64,000 bases of DNA, taken from NCBI RefSeq assembly GCF_001426195.1, contig NZ_LMRS01000001.1, positions 560,501 to 624,500 of the forward strand, in the 5' to 3' direction. This DNA is from Sphingomonas sp. Leaf339. Lineage in GTDB: Bacteria; Pseudomonadota; Alphaproteobacteria; Sphingomonadales; Sphingomonadaceae. Below, piece after piece: positions 62,231-64,000 of the stretch. The first letter of the stretch is position 1. The number at the start of each line of letters is the position of its first letter. A program made the position numbers and the translations under genes. Under the pieces are notes generated by a model. The model had not been told where the DNA came from. It searched no databases and saw only the letters and a program-made list of their open reading frames with translations.

Positions 62231-63241
62231 ATGGCCAAGTTCCTGGCATTCGGCGAGATCATGCTGCGCCTGTCGCCACCGGGCCGCGAGCTGCTGCTCC
62301 AGACCCCGCGCCTCGACGTGTGGGTCGCGGGCGCAGAGGCGAACGTCGTCACCCAGCTTGCCCGCCTGGGCCATGACGTCGGCATGGCGACGATCGTTCC
62401 GGATAACGATCTCGGCCGTACCGCGATCACCACCTTGCGTGGGCACGGTGTCGATACTGGCACGATCGCGCTCGGCGGCGACCGGATGGGTCTCTATTTC
62501 GTCACGTCCGGCGCCGGGCTGCGCGCGACGGAGGTCATCTACGATCGCGCATGGTCTTCGTTCGCCGAGGCACCGACCAGCGCCTGGCACTGGGATACGC
62601 TGCTCGCCGGGGTCGACCGTTTCCACCTCTCCGGCATCACGCCCGCGCTCGGGCCCGTACCGGCGGAAAGCGCCATCGCCGCCGCCCGCGCGGCCACTGA
62701 CCGCGGCATCCCCGTCTCGTTCGATGGCAACTGGCGCGGCAAATTGTGGGAGCGGTGGGATTCCAACCCCCGCCAGATCCTGACCCAGCTTGTCGAACAT
62801 GCCGACCTGATGTTCGGCAACCACCGCGACATCGCCCTGCTGCTCGGCCGCGACGACTTCTCCGGAAATGGCGAGGACCGCCGCCGTCATGCCGCCGAAG
62901 CCGCGTTCGATGCCTTTCCCCGGCTCCAGACGATCGCCTCGACCGCGCGCCATGTCGAACATGTCGATCTCCACCGCCTGTCCGCCCGCGTCGATTCGCG
63001 CGAGGGTCAGGCGCAGACCGAGGAGGTCGTGCTGGCCGGTATCGTCGATCGCATCGGCGGCGGCGACGCCTTCGCGGCGGGTGTCCTCCACGCGCTTCGC
63101 TCCGGCGGCGACATCGCCAACGCGGCGGCCACCGGTCTCGCACTGGCTGCCCTCAAACATTCGCTGCCCGGCGACGCCAGCCTCTTCCGCCAGCCCGATC
63201 TCGACGCCTATCTCGCCGGTGGCCTCGACGTCCGCCGCTGA
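62231..63241 (+). CDS. kdgK: 2-keto-3-deoxygluconate kinase KdgK
   Basis: Phosphorylates 2-keto-3-deoxygluconate to KDPG, which a KDPG aldolase (not in the window) splits to pyruvate and glyceraldehyde 3-phosphate. 336 residues, PfkB/ribokinase fold. FGEIMLRLSPPGRELLLQ near the start, WVAGAEANVVTQLARLG (substrate loop), FDGNWRGKLW, and the anion-hole motif RIGGGDAFAAG with the catalytic Asp. ATG at 62231. It completes the uronate branch of RG-I catabolism. Confidence 0.93.
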   Translation: MAKFLAFGEIMLRLSPPGRELLLQTPRLDVWVAGAEANVVTQLARLGHDVGMATIVPDNDLGRTAITTLRGHGVDTGTIALGGDRMGLYFVTSGAGLRATEVIYDRAWSSFAEAPTSAWHWDTLLAGVDRFHLSGITPALGPVPAESAIAAARAATDRGIPVSFDGNWRGKLWERWDSNPRQILTQLVEHADLMFGNHRDIALLLGRDDFSGNGEDRRRHAAEAAFDAFPRLQTIASTARHVEHVDLHRLSARVDSREGQAQTEEVVLAGIVDRIGGGDAFAAGVLHALRSGGDIANAAATGLALAALKHSLPGDASLFRQPDLDAYLAGGLDVRR

Positions 63242-63259
63242 GCCATCTTGCCTCCGCAG

Positions 63260-63275
63260 GCGCTGTCCTACAGCC
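63260..63275. repeat. 16-bp palindromic motif, second copy
   Basis: GCGCTGTCCTACAGCC is the exact reverse complement of 3340-3355 (GGCTGTAGGACAGCGC). Its core GCTGT-AGG-ACAGC is an inverted repeat. It lies 18 bp after the kdgK stop. Confidence 0.5.
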
Positions 63276-63392
63276 CCCGAAAAGCCTATGGCGTCATCAA
63301 GCATCGCTCTTTGACAAGGCGGACGGAAAAACGGCGGAAAACTGACGTTTTTGGCCTAACCTTAGCCTAACTTTCCGGCGTTCCGAGCGGCC

Positions 63393-64000
63393 TCAGCTTC
63401 GCTTCGCCACCACCCGACGCGCCGTCAGGATACGTATCGGGGCGATCAGCATCTGGCCCTTCATCGCCGGCGGCCCCGCGGTCGGCGACGTCGGCTCGCC
63501 CAGGATGTGGCGGACGATCTCCATCCCGCTCGTCACATGCCCGAACACCGCATAGCCCAGCTTGTCGCCCGTCGCGGCCGGGTTCGCATCCAGCGTCGGC
63601 ACCGATCCCACCATGATGAAGAAGTCGCCCCGTCCGCTCCCCGGCGCCGCCCGCCCCAGCGAGATCGCGCCGTCGTCATGCGTCAGGCCCGTCCTGGTCG
63701 TCGGTTCATGCGCGATCGGCGGATAGATTAGCTTGGTCGCATTGCGCACGCCGCCCTGGATCAGCCCCGCCTGACCCAGCTTCATCGCCCGGTAGAACGT
63801 CGTCCCGTCGAACCGCTTGCCGTCGACATAGCGCAGGAAATTGGCCGTCGTGATCGGCGCCCGCTCACGCTCAAGCTCCAGCACGATCGGCCCCTCGCTC
63901 GTCACGATCGTCACCCCGACCGTGGCATAGGGCTTGGGCGCAGGGGAGGGGGCCGGCAGCGGCACCGGTGTTGCCAGCGGAACCGGCGTCACCGCCGGCA
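63393..64000 (-). CDS. Cyclophilin-type peptidyl-prolyl isomerase, N terminus beyond the right edge
   Basis: Catalyses proline cis-trans isomerisation, probably in the periplasm. About 200 residues are visible. VTIVTSEGPIVLELERERAPITTANFLRYVDGKRFDGTTFYRAM is the opening of a cyclophilin domain, followed by LIQGG, THDDGAISLGRAAPGSGRGDFFIMVG and AVFGHVTSGMEIVRHIL. A Pro/Ala/Val-rich linker precedes the domain, and a GTG at 63992 is the first possible start, but the frame is open to the edge and the signal peptide is likely outside. Downstream of it and of kdgK is a 151-bp spacer without a gene. Confidence 0.9.
   Translation of the reverse strand, partial: PAVTPVPLATPVPLPAPSPAPKPYATVGVTIVTSEGPIVLELERERAPITTANFLRYVDGKRFDGTTFYRAMKLGQAGLIQGGVRNATKLIYPPIAHEPTTRTGLTHDDGAISLGRAAPGSGRGDFFIMVGSVPTLDANPAATGDKLGYAVFGHVTSGMEIVRHILGEPTSPTAGPPAMKGQMLIAPIRILTARRVVAKRS

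Noticed and set aside
63242..63392. Possible terminator for kdgK and the cyclophilin gene
   Set aside because: No stem with a T run could be found; only the 16-bp palindrome and two CCTAAC repeats (63355-63371) are visible.

Overview
The window looks like chromosome from a Sphingomonas-type alphaproteobacterium. The evidence is high-GC coding sequence, a large TonB-dependent receptor in the Sphingomonad/Caulobacter style, an L-rhamnose pathway that resembles the LRA genes I remember from Sphingomonas sp. SKA58, promoters of the TTGACA-N17-TATATC kind, and several intergenic palindromic repeat families. No tRNA, rRNA, CRISPR array, insertion sequence or prophage was recognised.

Layout. (1) 1-3105, minus: rmlC-rmlB-rmlD-rmlA for dTDP-L-rhamnose synthesis; rmlA runs off the left edge. 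(2) 3490-14841, minus: core transcription/translation genes rplJ-rplL and rpoB-rpoC. They are split by a sialidase-fold (BNR) glycosidase-like gene that is bracketed by the rplL terminator and a strong rpoB promoter with a leader attenuator. (3) 14907-16264, plus: the two subunits of a 3-oxoacid CoA-transferase. (4) 16379-42202: a large rhamnogalacturonan-I (RG-I) pectin utilisation cluster. It holds a PL11 endolyase divergent from a TonB-dependent receptor, a YesU/DUF6250-like protein, a PL26-type exo-lyase, a GH51 arabinofuranosidase, and then a long minus-strand operon: PL22-like lyase, GH2, two CE12 acetylesterases, esterase, GH28-like, rhaM, GH35, GH105, GPH-type transporter, esterase. 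(5) 42548-50539: a complete non-phosphorylative L-rhamnose pathway with its IclR regulator, RhaT transporter and L-lactate dehydrogenase. (6) 50623-53326 and 55861-60270: L-arabinose/galactose oxidation genes, a GntR regulator, aldose epimerase and an FHS-family sugar transporter, interrupted by three unrelated genes (DUF1206, a small exported protein, an RBBP9-like hydrolase). (7) 60419-63241: kduI-kduD-kdgK for the unsaturated uronate. (8) A cyclophilin gene runs off the right edge.

How it fits together (inference from families and context). RG-I is deacetylated by the CE12 enzymes and stripped of arabinan and galactan side chains by GH51, GH35 and GH2. The backbone is cut by PL11 and PL26. 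The unsaturated disaccharide enters through the TonB receptor and the GPH symporter, and cytoplasmic GH105 splits it to L-rhamnose and unsaturated galacturonate. Rhamnose goes to pyruvate plus L-lactate (then pyruvate by LldD), the uronate to KDPG through KduI/KduD/KdgK, and arabinose towards 2-oxoglutarate semialdehyde.

Regulatory signals: a 13-bp motif recurs upstream of exactly the arabinose-related units. Two CCA-N5-TGG palindromes lie between the IclR gene and rhmD. A 9/10-symmetric 20-bp palindrome sits between the PL11 gene and the receptor gene. At least six families of palindromic intergenic repeats occur, one pair inside the rpoB-rpoC message and others next to the start codons of kduD and kdgK.
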